A DNA stretch of 64,000 bases from Trichostrongylus colubriformis (taxonomy: Eukaryota > Nematoda > Chromadorea > Rhabditida > Trichostrongylidae): NCBI GenBank assembly GCA_963978905.1, contig OZ022256.1, positions 17,829,231 through 17,893,230 on the forward strand, given 5' to 3'. The notes below the pieces were generated by a model. The model was given only the letters and a program-made list of their open reading frames with translations, had not been told where the DNA came from and ran no database searches. Positions 46,289-58,860 of the stretch are shown piece after piece. A program made the translations under genes and the position numbers. The stretch's first letter is position 1. Each line of letters begins with the position of its first letter.

Positions 46289-46699
46289 AAGGAATCATCC
46301 AGGAAAGAAAGGTTTTTCCGCTGCACATGTATTTATGTTGTATTTGCCTAATATGGGCCACATGCAAAATTCCACGCGAAAATATTTGACTCCTGCTGAG
46401 ATACAGCACTACAAAGTCTCGGCCGGATGGACAGCGCCTCCGAGCAGGTGTCCACCCTTCAGCCGCAGTCGGAGACACATAGTGAGAACAGAAAGTATCA
46501 TTCCCAGACTCTGTTCCCAACCGCGGCAGACGCGATACGGGGCTTTTACTCGGAGGCCCCGACCAACCGGCCCAGAATTGGGGGAGCTGTAACCTGGCCG
46601 AATCCCCAGTTTCTCGCTTGGAACTCTGCATGCGCCTTTGTTAGACAAATAAACATAAATATAGGGGCAACAAATAACCCAATTTCTCATGGATGAACC
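46289..46699. mobile_element. Family A foldback element
   Basis: Starts AAGGAATCATCCAGG, with TTTATGTTGTATTTGCCTAA near 46330 and GCTGAGATACAGCACTACAA in the arm. The centre is GGAGACACATAGTGAGAAC. The right arm ends near 46699. Long frames on both strands here, up to 167 codons, arise from the hairpin and are not genes. Confidence 0.8.
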
Positions 46700-48052
46700 C
46701 TAAGATGTCCTTGGCCTTGATGGAAACATGAGCGCGGTTTGTTTTCATTCTTCTGTCTTTTCACACACCCGTATTAGCGTGTGTCTAAAAATCCAGAAAA
46801 GTTTGAATGTCGAAAAGAATATGTTGAGAGTCTATCACAGGAACACCTTGTTGATGAAATTTTCCTTTGCAGCCACGAGTGGAAGTAATTCGTTTCTTCA
46901 ATAGAGCCCTATTACCGTTTACGGAAGTGCAAAGTAGAAGTGCAATGGTGCTAGGACTACTGACAGCTATCCATCATTCCATGTCTCCTTTCCTATCACC
47001 AACATCGTGTATATCATATTCAACAACCTGCAAATAACCGGAAGAAACTGCTTTTTCGGCATTAAGGCTTCAACTAGCCAGTGGAATTCAATCCATAAAC
47101 CTACTCAATTCACCTCCCATCTGCTGTTTTTTATTGTAATTCCTCGTTGAATTTTGAATAATTAAACCGATGTGCACATGATCAGAATAAGGCGAAAGTC
47201 GACTAGATGAAGGCCTATTCAGTCAACACATGCGACTGATGACTTTTCAATTTCCTTTGCTGGCCTCACAGCACCAGCTAGTTTAACTGATTGAGGCTTG
47301 TTTTGTGAGTTTCGTCAACACACACAGCCATCCCTTCTTCTTCAATGAATATTTTAGCTGTGGGTCTGATTCCATTTAATTCTGACGAACGTTTCGTTTC
47401 CTTTCCGGTTTGACTTCTTTCGCATTTCCGCTTGTAGACTCATTCGAGCTTTACCTCTCCGATTTGACAGCTATTTTCAAGATATTAATCTCACACGATT
47501 CGAAAGGTTGTGTACTTGACATGTATGATGTTTGCATTTCTGAATAGATCTTCTCCTTGCCAAATTGGGGTATCCTACTTCGTCAAGGGTACATATCATT
47601 AGGAAAGGATTTTGAAACGCGGCGCGTTGCGTGCCAACACCGCAGGCTCCAAGGCAAAGGTTTCAAAATGCAACTTTCATTTACTGCATTGACTTCATAG
47701 TACTTCGTGTGGGGAGTAGATCAAATTCTCTGTAGAGGCGCTGTGCATAGTTGGGTACTGAAGGATCAGATGATCTTAGGCGGGAAACGGTAATTGCCTT
47801 AGGACCCAACTGCACTACGCCATTAGCTTGTACGCATCGTGCCACAAGCCGTATTACGCGTTGCAAATTCTGTCTTAACGATACATACGCCCAAAAAATA
47901 GATGAAGAGATATAAATAGTGAAGCTTCTCAACTGAAATCGCACTTTTTTGTGGAAAATAGTTATCGGAAGATAATAATCGAGATGAGAAAAGAGCGTGA
48001 GATGCGTTCACGGTTCGCGATCGCGCCTGTGCTTTGGGCGATCAGAAGGTTA

Positions 48053-48245
48053 GGCGACTGGGCAAAATGAATACGATACAAATCGATCAAGCCGACTTGC
48101 GATCAAGCTGAAAGAAAAAGGGTACATATCGATCAAGCAACCAAGCACATCAGGCGATCAAGCGCACAGGCGCAGAGGATACGATACTTAACGATTAGGT
48201 GAATTGTACACCTAATTGCCTGGTACCTTAGTCGCTTGATCGATC
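48053..48245. repeat. Cluster of CGATCAAGC motifs
   Basis: CGATCAAGC occurs four times between about 48083 and 48160 and once inverted (GCTTGATCG) near 48233. A small hairpin ATTAGGTG/CACCTAAT lies between. It looks like a decayed foldback or clustered binding sites; I cannot tell which. Confidence 0.6.
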
Positions 48246-48882
48246 TGCAACTTTCCTTTCGCCTGATCATCAAGGTTCAAAAGGAACTTGAAGGACAAGC
48301 TTTTTCAACCCTGTCGGTCCTAGTGTTCGCAGTGGACCCGCGCGACAGTATATTTCTACTACTCACCGCTAGGGATCGCTTCAGACGGTCTTTTCCTTCC
48401 AAGTATTTCCTTGCATTCACCATTTTACTGGCCTTCCAATGGTAATTGCCATAACTTTCTAGTTTTTCAAATTCTGGTTGGAAAAAAAGCTTTGTTTTGA
48501 CGTTATCCATGTGCTTACCAGTTGTAGCGACGCGGTGCACGTCACGCGACGCGCGCCGTGCTAGAAACGGGCCACGCATTAAATAACTGAGCAGTTGTTT
48601 AGCATGTACTTTGGTTAATGCAGTTTACAACGCCTTTGATTAATATTATACTTATGCGAGTGAACCCATCCATAGGTGCGGCTCAGTAGTAATGGAAATT
48701 GAAGCTCTGCGACACTAATGATCTCTTGATGGTGTGTCCCACCACCCCATACCGTCTGAGCTGTGGCTTATTGAAAGACTTGCAATCATCATTCATTCGC
48801 CGTTTTCCCTTTTTTCGACTGACATAACGGTACTGTTCTTGTGACATTCAACACATATGCATGCTTTCTTGTGTGCTCACAC

Positions 48883-49470
48883 TACAGGGGTGCCAAAAAA
48901 GAGTAGTATTTCTTATACACTTTCAATACTATATTAGCCGAGCTTCAGCAGATTCTGACAACCCACTTCGATTCTGAAATTCGAGAACACACCTCACACT
49001 ATCACCTAACTCCGTGATAGCCTTACGCACGAGCAGGATCGGGAGCTTCCAAGTGAACCTGATGTGTCACCTGAACTCGGCGGAATCCGAGATTTCGTCA
49101 CCCTCGTTCACGACCTCGTTAAGGTCCGTTCACATCAGGTACCTGAGGGAGCTCATAGTGGGTGGTGTCCTCAAACATGAACTGAAGGGTCACTTCAAGA
49201 GACTTCCCACGAGAGATCCACCACAGAAGGTGGTTCTGTCATTTGAGGCGGACCCTGATGCCATAGGTGCCCTAAGTTCCGACTGTGCCGGTGAAGAGTC
49301 CGTATTTCGATGGAGGTGAATGTAGTGAGTCACAGCTTGTTCCTGCTTTTAGAGAAACATTCCAGGAACGTTTTGCCCGAACCCTTTTATCTCTTACATT
49401 ACCCTCTGCTTTGTATGCTTGGCGGAAGTGAGCCGCGAGCAAAATTATTCATTTTTTGGCACCCCCTGTA
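48883..49470. mobile_element. Family C element, best ends
   Basis: TACAGGGGTGCCAAAAAAGA at the left and its complement TTTTTTGGCACCCCCTGTA at the right, with TA at both edges. The interior has CGAGCTTCAGCAGATTCTGA and GCAGGATCGGGAGCTTCC blocks common to the family. 588 bp and no coding frame. Confidence 0.85.
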
Positions 49471-50253
49471 GTGCTGCGTCTCGGAACACCGCAGCAGGGT
49501 GCACGTATATCAAAGACACCGCACCGCCACGAATAAATCTGGTAATGATTATGAAAGTGCTAAGCAATGTAGCAGTAGAGAAAGAACGGGACAAAACGGC
49601 GAAAGCCCCCGAGAAATAGGAGCCCGGAACCCTTACTCTCTCTCGTACCCATCGGCGTCATTGGCTGGGGTAGAATGCAGACGGGCGGAGAGGCTGAATC
49701 AGCCGGCTGCAAACGTTATCTCGCCTTCTCAGAAACTCGCTCGGCTGGGACGATAGGATAACTGAAGGACTACACGCCGTGCTTTGGATTTTGATAAGAC
49801 CTCAAGCCGTGCTTTTCCGATGCGGGTTTCGTCTCACTGCATTCACAGTTCTCAGCTTTCCCTTACCCCTCCCCCCCCCTCCAATGCCTTTAAGTAGGCG
49901 TTCAAATAAGTAGATATTACTATCACTTCCGTTGAATGATTGCTAATTATTTAATTGAACGATAATCATTTACGTGTTCATCTCCGTTGGTTGTTTTTCT
50001 CTGTCTCGATCATTCATTTGCGGACTGACAAACAGACTTACATACTTACATGCCGACATACAGACAAACGCACAGATTACTGGTTTTTATAATAGACGGA
50101 TAGGTCATAAGCGATAGGCAGAAAATTCTCGCTCAGATAAAAAAATTCAGGGCTGAGCCCATGCGGATTCATGAGTGATGACACACATGACATGATGTGC
50201 ACGACCACATTACATAACAGATTCACGTATATCTGCTAGATGCATCTTCGGGG

Positions 50254-50513
50254 GTGAGGCTACTGACGCCAGAAAATCGCGTGGCCACCCGCAGCGAGCG
50301 GCGCGGCGGGTGCGAGTGCCAGTGGCGGGGCCTGGCAGCCTCCATGCGAGGCAGTGTGGCATGGGTGGAGGGGTGAGGTGGCATGGGTGTAGGAGGCAGT
50401 GTGGCATGGGTGGAAGCGGAGAGGTGCCACGCTCCGCCAGGCTACAAGGACAATCGATTCGCAAGTCGCACTGGTGGCGCCGCGAAGCGATTTTCTGGCG
50501 TAAGTAACCTCAC
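50254..50513. mobile_element. GC-rich TIR element with internal repeats
   Basis: Terminal 27-bp inverted repeats GTGAGGCTACTGACGCCAGA...AATCGC, two mismatches. Between them is a GC-rich segment with GAGGCAGTGTGGCATGGGTG occurring twice and a third partial unit. 260 bp, non-coding. Confidence 0.75.
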
Positions 50514-50907
50514 CTCGTCTTCGTAGGCAAGATTGCGCTCAAAAACAGCGAGTGGAGCAAAATTCTATTGGGCTCGAAATCATTTTTTTTGCTTTTACTT
50601 ACCAATGAATACTTTTACCTCATTCTAATCAATCTACCAAGTTGTCCCTTATGTTATCTCTACCCCAGGTGATACGTGGAAGACAATATCCACGGTTAGA
50701 TATTAAGCAAAAAATCTTGTCACCTTGGAGCAAATGCAGAAACAGATATCATCGCCTGCGCTTTTATATAAAAAAGGGAATAAAACAATTGAAGCCATGA
50801 AATGATTGTGTGCAAGACGTGTGGTGTGTAATCGAAGGCTTCTCATCCAATGGAAAATGGGGCAAATTTGATTATGCCGGTCAGACCTGCATATACATAG
50901 TATATCA

Positions 50908-51628
50908 TACATGCAGGAGGTGGAGAAAAGGAGTAGTTTTGCTCACGGCTAACATCCGCCAAGTGTACAAAGCGGAGGGTAAAGAAAGAGATAAATGTGT
51001 CGGGGCAAATTGTCCCTTGAATGATACTCCAAAAAGCAGGAACAAGCTGTTGCTCACTACTTTACCGTCATGAAAATACGGAGCCTCCAGTCGGCACAGT
51101 CGGGCTATAAAGCACCTAAGGCATTATGGTCCGCCAAAAAAGAACAGCCAGCTTCTGTTGTGGAATTCTCATGGAATCTTTCTCAGGACTGATCTTCCGG
51201 TTCGTGCAAGTCACAGAGCCCTTGCTGCTCGTAGTACAATGCTGCTATGATCCGACGTATCGTTTTTCATGCCTCAACCCGGCCTCCGGAGGGGTTTAAT
51301 GGCACGTTCTAGTTCTTGGGAACGGAGGGCGCTGGGAACTCGAAAAAATGAATATTCAAGAACAACACCCCCAATATGGTTCCCTTCAGGTACCCGGAGT
51401 GAACGGATCTTAGCAAGGTTGTGAACGAGGACGACGAAGACACATCATGTTCACTCGGAAGAAACTCTCGTTCTTGCTCGTGCAGACGGCTGTTACGAAT
51501 TATAGTGATAGAGTGAAGTCTCCTCTAAACTTTGGGTATGAACATACCTCGTCAGAATAAGCTGAAGTTTGTCTAATATAGCGTTGAAAGTGGAGAAGAA
51601 AAAGTAACTCGTTTTGGCACCCCTTGTA
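50908..51628. mobile_element. Family C element
   Basis: The left end TACATGCAGGAGGTGGAGAA is degraded. Internal CATCCGCCAAGTGTACAAAG and GGCATTATGGTCCGCC are family-typical. The right end GTTTTGGCACCCCTTGTA is good. Confidence 0.75.
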
Positions 51629-52226
51629 TATGTATGTGTTCCTGTGGTCATGGTACTCCCCTGTGTTTGTATCCTTGAGCAAGGTCTCCCCCAATAAAGA
51701 TTCCGGCGTGTTTATGGCCGACGTTTTCTGAAGCCTGTATGAAAAACAACTAAATTACGATAGTCAATTACAAAAGCACTTAGTTATACATAGCGGACCA
51801 TGCATAGAATATTGCTCTGTACCCTACTATCTGACATCAAGCGCCTCATCCGTTTCCTTGCGACAGCTGACTGACTGACTTTTCTAATGATCATGTTTGT
51901 CTAATTTGATATTATCATTAACACTAATGCATTGACAACCAGTTCTAGCAAGTTGGGACTTCCAGCAAAGGGAAGTGCGTTAGGACTGTAAGTCAAAAAA
52001 AAAGCCATGAGCCGTCGCGAGTGGCAAGGGAGGACTGAAGAGCTAACGAAGGTGGTGACCAACCTATCGTTCAGCTGCACTCGCAGCTGTTTTACGTGCC
52101 AGACAAACTCGTCCCTTTTCATAGGAGGACTTGCTTTGAATCATCAGAGTCGTATCGAAACCTTCTCAACTGCCCCTTCTGACTGTGGTTCAACGATCTA
52201 ACGCTGTGGGCGCTACGATTGGGATC

Positions 52227-52830
52227 TTTCAAAGGCAGTGTTAGGGAAAATTCGGACGAAATGCGGAAAAAGTGGCGAGTATGACGGGAAAGTGATCAGT
52301 AATACGATGGTGAAGAAGAAACGGAAGTAAATGACCAGAAACCTCAAAGTAGAACCCCTTTCCCACCACTGATTCTTGACGGAGACGACCATTCCGTCAA
52401 AAGGCGGTGGCCGGGACAACTCTTCCATTGGCATGTATCCAGGTAATCAAGGCGCAAAACAGCGTGAAAACAATACAAAAAACAGAAAAGCATTCCATCG
52501 TTGACTGCAGGCGAGCGAAGACAACAAGTAAGTATTAATGAAAAAGAAAAGAAGAATAGAAAAAGAAAACTCGCAAACTCTACTGGTAAGCAGCAAGCAT
52601 CAAAAACATTGGAAAAGATAATCAGCTGATTAGAAAAGGGTCTGCGACGCTCTGTTTACGAAAGCGCGCCCCGATCGCTCCACCCGGCCGCACCGCTTTG
52701 GCCACTCCCACCCCAGCCTCGCTAGGAGGCGGGCTGCCCTGAATAAAGGCGGCTTGCCCTGATGAGGCCGACTCCGCAACAGCTCAAGGGGGCGCCTTCC
52801 GCAGGGGATTTCACCATGCATAGGCCTTTC
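52227..52830 (+). repeat. Family F repeat
   Basis: TTCAAAGGCAGTGTTAGGGA, ATTCTTGACGGAGACGACCA and CCGTCAAAAGGCGGTGG. After a divergent middle the GC-rich segment GAAAGCGCGCCCCGATCG and CTAGGAGGCGGG is shared with the 43 kb copy. Confidence 0.65.
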
Positions 52831-55462
52831 AGACCCGTAGTTTTTCAATAAATGACTCCTTTCGAAATTTCTTATCACTCACATTACCTCAAACACTGTC
52901 TTTGAGTGGCCTGCACTATTCACTAATGGCTCTGCCGCGGTAGCAGGTAGAGTTGAGTAGGTATGACCTATCAATAAATCAGTAAATCAGAAGGAATGTG
53001 CTGCGTGGCGGTCAACAATGAACTTATCAGCCATTTCTGGCTGTCACGCTCATCACATGCGATACCTCACCATCTCCACGTTCTCGAACCTGTACTACCG
53101 CACGGTCATTATGGAATGCCCTCATCCTAGAGTCGTTACGCTCCTTAACAGCTACTACTATCTTTTATTGCTTCTAGAAGTTAGTGCCGTGTCAAACAGT
53201 CCTTCAAGTTTTCCAATGCTTCCGATCAGCATCGAAAGAGTGGGGCAGTAGAACAAGTATGCAATATTTCCTCATCTATATTATTACCCGCGTATGTCAC
53301 TTCACCCGTTCTGAATGCGGAACTTCAACTCGACATGTTTATGTTAGCAGTTCCTCATGAGTCTATTGCAAAACTTGGAAGTATATTCCTCTCGGTCCAG
53401 TGAACTGATGCATTGAGATTGGCCCGGAATGCGCCGAATCTTTAGACGCGTAATACATAACACAAGCCATAAGTGTGTGTTTCAAGAGTGGATATAACTG
53501 CAACATTTCGTCATCGGTATGCCAGTGACATTCCTCTAGGCTTCTACCATTTCTGTTTACTTTATGTGATAGCATCTCTGTGTTTTCAAATCTGTGGTTG
53601 CTATGACTGAAGAAGAATAGTAGCGGGAGGATCCTGTGAGTGAACACTTGTACGGATATCTGAGATAGCAGAAGCGATAGTTCGGCTGTTCAGAAAGTAG
53701 GAAGAGTGTACATCTGTGAAGGTGAGCTGGGGATTCAAATAGACGGCGAGTAACGGAGTTTGCAGAGAGCTCGTTACCTGTGCTTTTCAGTCAGGTCGAA
53801 TGGTGTGCAGGTCCCCCCAACGAGCGAACACTCTTTTCCAGTGAGTGACCGGATTATCGCTTCTTCTGATGTCTTCGGTAGACGCTGACATTTGAGATGT
53901 CTTTAGATAGTTCAGATGTGCTATGCGATTATTGAACAACAAAACAATTTAGCGATGATTCCACTGGCCCAGGTGTGCGCTTTCGTGTTTGAAGTATGTC
54001 TTAGGGGATTGTTGGAGAACTCCCATAAGTAAATGCTTCAGATACAGAGGTCATCATTCGCTTGGGTAGGTGTCCCTGCAAGAAGTACCGCAGTATAGCC
54101 TACATAGGATATGGCTGGCAGATACCTTCCTTAACTTCACTGACGTTCACTTTAGTCAACTGGAAGTTGTTTTGAAAAATTGTATCTCTAGTTTCGATAT
54201 CAATCGATGTCCACCCTAGCTCAGTCTAGAACCCACCATCAATGCTATGACTCTGTAACCCTATTTTGTATCACATTTGTGTTGTTCCCACGATGGAGAT
54301 TTCTTCACAGAAAGACAGAAGGACCAGTATCTGACATTTGACTCAGCTTGTTGTCGACATTTATGTTGCTTCTTGAGGCTCTATGCATCAAAAAGAGCGT
54401 CTGGTAAGCCCCTTTCCCACTGGAACTAGGCCTAGAGCGAACACATAAACAAAAAGCAATGGCATCATTAGTCGTGCCCTTTTTTCATGTTTGCATTTAA
54501 CTGTACATATCGTGCATTTCGCATGCATGTCTCCATTCATTGAATCAAACTTTAATAGCCGTTAGATCCGTTGAATACAGACACATACCATCTGTGACGA
54601 TCTGTGCTCTAAGCATCTTCTAACCGGATTCTATAAAAGAACTGCCTCTATCCCATCGCTTTCTGCTCTTTCTTTCTTTTTTGTATACTGAAAGATTAGA
54701 ATTCGTTCCAAAAAGTATTAAATTTCGCTCAATATTGAACACTCTATTCCGTAAAATTTTGTCAAAGGCCAATCAGCATAAAAGAAGCGGACTTTACGGA
54801 AGGTTATCCACGTTCCCAGACCAAAGGAATCTTATGCACAAGGATTGAGGAATTCCGTGCGCGGGAACTGGCTAGTAACGAGTATACGATATGTACATAC
54901 ATATGTTCATCGACCATGAGCTCCCTTCCCATGCTCCTACGATGCTCCTCTTTCTCTTCTCAACATGTTTTCTATGTAAATCATCCATTGTTATATGCCA
55001 CCTAAGGTAGGATTCGTGTGTGTGCCACACTACATCTAGTATGCCCTAAAAGCAAAGACTGCGATAGTGTTGACATGAGCAAGTAATATAAATAGTCTAT
55101 GTACTTTCGGGTATGCCACAGAAACACAATCGTGAGAGTCAATCCCCAGTGTTTCCACAAGGGGACATTATGACAAATGTCTAGTTCTGTGATATCTGCG
55201 TATTGTTCTGCTCCGGCCTCATGAAAATATAAATGTGCAAAATCGGGTCTAAATTTTATTATTTTCGACAGTAAGTCAGTGGAGTACGTATCTATTGACC
55301 AATCTCAAAACATTCAACGTACCAAACAAAACAAATTGCTCTGTTTCAAGCTCGAGAAAGGCGCTACGCACCGACAGCTCGCGAGTGGGTTCAATTTTTT
55401 CATAATATTTCGTAAAACCAGGGCCCTTGCGTATTTGACACTTTACATTTCGTAATAATTAA
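52831..55462. other. Unannotated stretch
   Basis: No repeat family or gene recognised; only frames below 95 codons without motifs. Confidence 0.55.
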
Positions 55463-55645
55463 ACGGACAGAGGTGGTATAGTGTAAAGTAGCGTCCATCG
55501 CCACTTGCGGGGATCAAATCCTTGCAGGCTGACCAAGCAATCCATACGTGCTGGTAAGGTGTACTGGTGTGGGAGAATAAAAAACTGACTTGTACGTCGG
55601 CTGGAGGCGAAGGTAATTGTATAGGTAAAATTGCATTCACCTGCT
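55463..55645 (+). mobile_element. Family L tRNA-derived SINE
   Basis: GGTGGTATAGTGTAAAG (box A-like), GGGATCAAATCC (box B-like), CTGACCAAGC, GTGGGAGAATAAAAAACTGA, TTGTATAGGTAAAATTGC and CACCTGC, in the same order as the 41.7 kb copy. Confidence 0.65.
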
Positions 55646-58131
55646 AACGAGTGGAATAACATAGTATGCGCGGCGGATTCCAACAAGGTGGTGGGCTTTT
55701 TGGTCGACGCCCGAAGCTTTCTTCCTTGTCGTGTTGATACTGAACCGCGCATCCCTCGTTTCATGTTTGATTTCAATCTACGCTCCAAACTGCTATGTTA
55801 GTCGGTGACAACCATCACTTTTCATTGTCATTTATTGAAGTCCAGTTGAAAGTTCATGTTTGAATTGACATAGCCCGTCGGTACACGAAAACTTGCTGCA
55901 TTAATAATTTCCAGTGAGCCTTAAACAATACCCTTCACATGTCAATCTCAGCCTGAAACTTTGCCTCTTCTGTTGATTAATATGAAGTTTCAAAAGAACA
56001 CTTTAATAACTTCTAATAATTGCTCAATTTATAATGTAGTGTCATCAGCTTCTCTGATCTCCTCCAGCCTCCTTATGAAATCGATCCAGAACGAGTGTAG
56101 GTAGTGGCAGAATACTCCATTATTGACGAGAGAGGTTATTTTCTCTAAGCGAAGTCTCCTTGATGGATTCCATTTATTGCCAAATGCAGTCGTTTTCGGT
56201 TGTCAACAGCCAAATATGTAGTAGACTTTCGGCTATGCCTTATGCGTTCTTTTTAAATAGTAAGCCATTTCGCAATTCTCTGCTTCCTGGAAGGCTACCG
56301 AATTGCTGCTATTGCACTCGATTGAGTGATTTTTTTCATACACCACTTTCAGAACTTTAGTTTTACAAATGCCTAAAGTTGGAAACATCACTGCTTCTCT
56401 GTAAGATTTATATGTGGTTAAAAAATTTGAAAGACTCATGGTACTTGATTTTTTCTTCAACTGGACTGTTCCTTCACAAGGGTTGTGCACACAAAATTGT
56501 GTCATAGGGGCTCGGAGCCTGAAGAAACTTCCGCGTTTAAAAACTTCGTTCGTGTCAGGAATTGTTTTCGTTCGTGTGTTCGTCTTCTCACGTGGGTTTT
56601 ATGACTTCTATTCAATTGCCATTCAACACCCTACCCTCTAATACAATTTGGGACTTGGTCAGATGCCAATTCACGCATATCAGCTTTGACATATATCCTC
56701 ATACTCGTGTATCGAGCGATATTCTCATGAAGAAAATGGACTATTAAATGTTCAAGTTTGTCCTTCTGGACTTGGGGTATTCATCGTTTCTATCGGGGTC
56801 TTTTAAGGTCACCAGACGTATCAGGCAAAAATGGCGAATTTCCTGGAGCTGTTTCACAACTTCAGTCTTGGATGCCATGTAATACTGTTTTTCTTCAATT
56901 GTGCAGAGCGTCGATGGCTGTATTGACTGTGTGGTAGAAAATTTGACTGGCACATTTTGAAAGCATTTGAAAGGAGCACTATTCTCTGACCCTCCAATTT
57001 ATATAAACTTTTTATTACTCTCTGAGGAAAAAGATCGATATCGAGTGTCTCCAGAATCGTAGTAAGTGAGGATTTTCTAACAATTTTGACTCATCTAATA
57101 CGATCCTCATTCCCCTAAACCCCTCCTCCTTTCACATTCTTCCCCCGTAAGTATCACCCAACCAGTGCGTGACTCTGTGAGTGAGATCGGGTTTCATGTT
57201 ATCATATTAAAAATCTTTCCTCGTTGCACCCCATATTCTTACCCCATAGGACATCAAACTTGTATGGAGTGAATGTGACCACAGCCGATCATTGCGGAGT
57301 GTAATACTCACGGAAATGTTTCTTCGTTCAGCGATGCATCCACGAAAATTTGTTCGACTTGAAGGGATTGGGGCTCATTTCCTACCCCTTTTTGGAACAA
57401 ATAATTCCTGTAATGATTATGCAGACCACGTGGTGTGAAGTTCCGAGGCGGTGATCTCTGGTGATCAGGCCCCTTATGCTTATTTCTTCAAAGCGCCATG
57501 AAATCGTCATTTGTTAATGGGCTTCAGTTTCATTTCAGTCAGCTCCTATTACTCAAGGGTCAAAGCGCAATGAGTTTCAAATTGTAACAATTTTTTTGCT
57601 TGGAGCGGCCCATTATTCATCTAATATATTAGTTACTGATGTATATATGTATGTATTTGTTTTGTAAACTCAATACAACTTCAATCCTTATCTTTCTCTT
57701 CCGATCACCAATCTTTTCGAAATAAATAAATGAACAAATGAAGAAATCCACTAGAATCTTTCCAGTGCTCCTTTTAATACCTACGTTGAGGTTCACCAGC
57801 TTGTTCAGCTGACTTCAAAGAGAATCGTAAATCATGAGCATGGAATGAGATCCTATCTCTATGTCAGCTTTAATAGTCTTCACTTGAATCGTCAATACGT
57901 CCTGTCAAAGTCGGAGTTTAGGAAGCCTTTATTGCACTGTGAGGTTGCTGCATATCAAAAGGAGCCTCTTGAATGAGATCATGGTCGGTACTGATATGGA
58001 ACCCCTTTTCCATAAAGCATGAGCCCCGTTGAAACACACATATTAGGCTGCAAGATAACTTTCGCTTGTTTTTTAGTTTCTCGAAACTTCAGTGGCAAAG
58101 TTTACGGAGCCTTTCCAAGTTTCACGATCTC
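55646..58131. other. Unannotated stretch
   Basis: Frames up to 90 codons overlap on both strands near 56160-56640 without recognisable features. Confidence 0.55.
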
Positions 58132-58324
58132 TTAAAGGCACATTCCGCGCTCGCTATGGGTGGAGTAACCAATTGACTCTCCATTGGTTGTCGGCGGTTA
58201 GAAGGCGGTCTTTCCTGCCCTATTGCCTGCAGTGGGGCGTGGAGAGACCGCCTCCCAACCGCTGACAACCAATGGAGAGTCAGTTGGTTACGCCACCCGT
58301 AGCGAGCGCGTAATGTGCCTTTAA
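58132..58324. mobile_element. Foldback element, 193 bp
   Basis: TTAAAGGCACATTCCGCGCT continues through CTCTCCATTGGTTGTCGGCG into a 35-45 base centre. The right arm mirrors it down to GTGCCTTTAA with only a few mismatches over some 80 bp. Confidence 0.85.
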
Positions 58325-58398
58325 TACGAGGCTGTCGCTCCAGCGTGTTCGCCTTCTTCAGAGCCCGACCCGAAAAGCCGAGAACACTTGAGACGTCA

Positions 58399-58860
58399 AG
58401 GAATCAACCACAGAAAGAAGAGTTTCTTTGTTACCAATATATTTTGTTCTTTCTGCTTACTGAGGGTCGCATGCAAAGTTTCCCGCGAAAAATTACAATC
58501 CGGCTGAGATATAGCTCCTCAAATTCTGGCGACGATGTGGCGTCCAGGTTGATGTCGGCCATGGAGAGCTGAGGAGCAACTGCGCGATCGGAGACGACAT
58601 TCGGAGACGCAGACAGCAATAAGGCGCGAAGAAACGCGCCCAGATGCTGTCTGCGTCTCCGGCCGTCATGAAGCTATTTGCTCATCGGTGACTGGGCAAG
58701 ATCTTTTGGCGGGACTGCATCTTCTTAATATTTTCAAGTTTTTAATCAGTACAAAAGGAATTTTTTTAATTCTTCCTGTGATTTTCTTGAAGCGTTTTAT
58801 TCAATACACTGATTCTGAAGGGAATAAGAATATAGGGATTTCCGTGGACGATTACTTTAT
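58399..58860. repeat. Family A foldback, rearranged copy
   Basis: The left arm has AAGGAATCAACCACAG, CGCATGCAAAGTTTCCCGCG and CGGCTGAGATATAGCTCCTC. The centre shows a repeated GGAGACG. The right terminal signature TTTCCGTGGACGATTACTTT is at about 58839, after an AT-rich stretch unlike other copies, so the right arm is partly replaced. Confidence 0.6.

Noticed and set aside
46128..46631. A 167-codon open frame on the minus strand
   Set aside because: Lies inside a family A foldback; mirrored frames occur on the other strand, and there is no recognisable domain.
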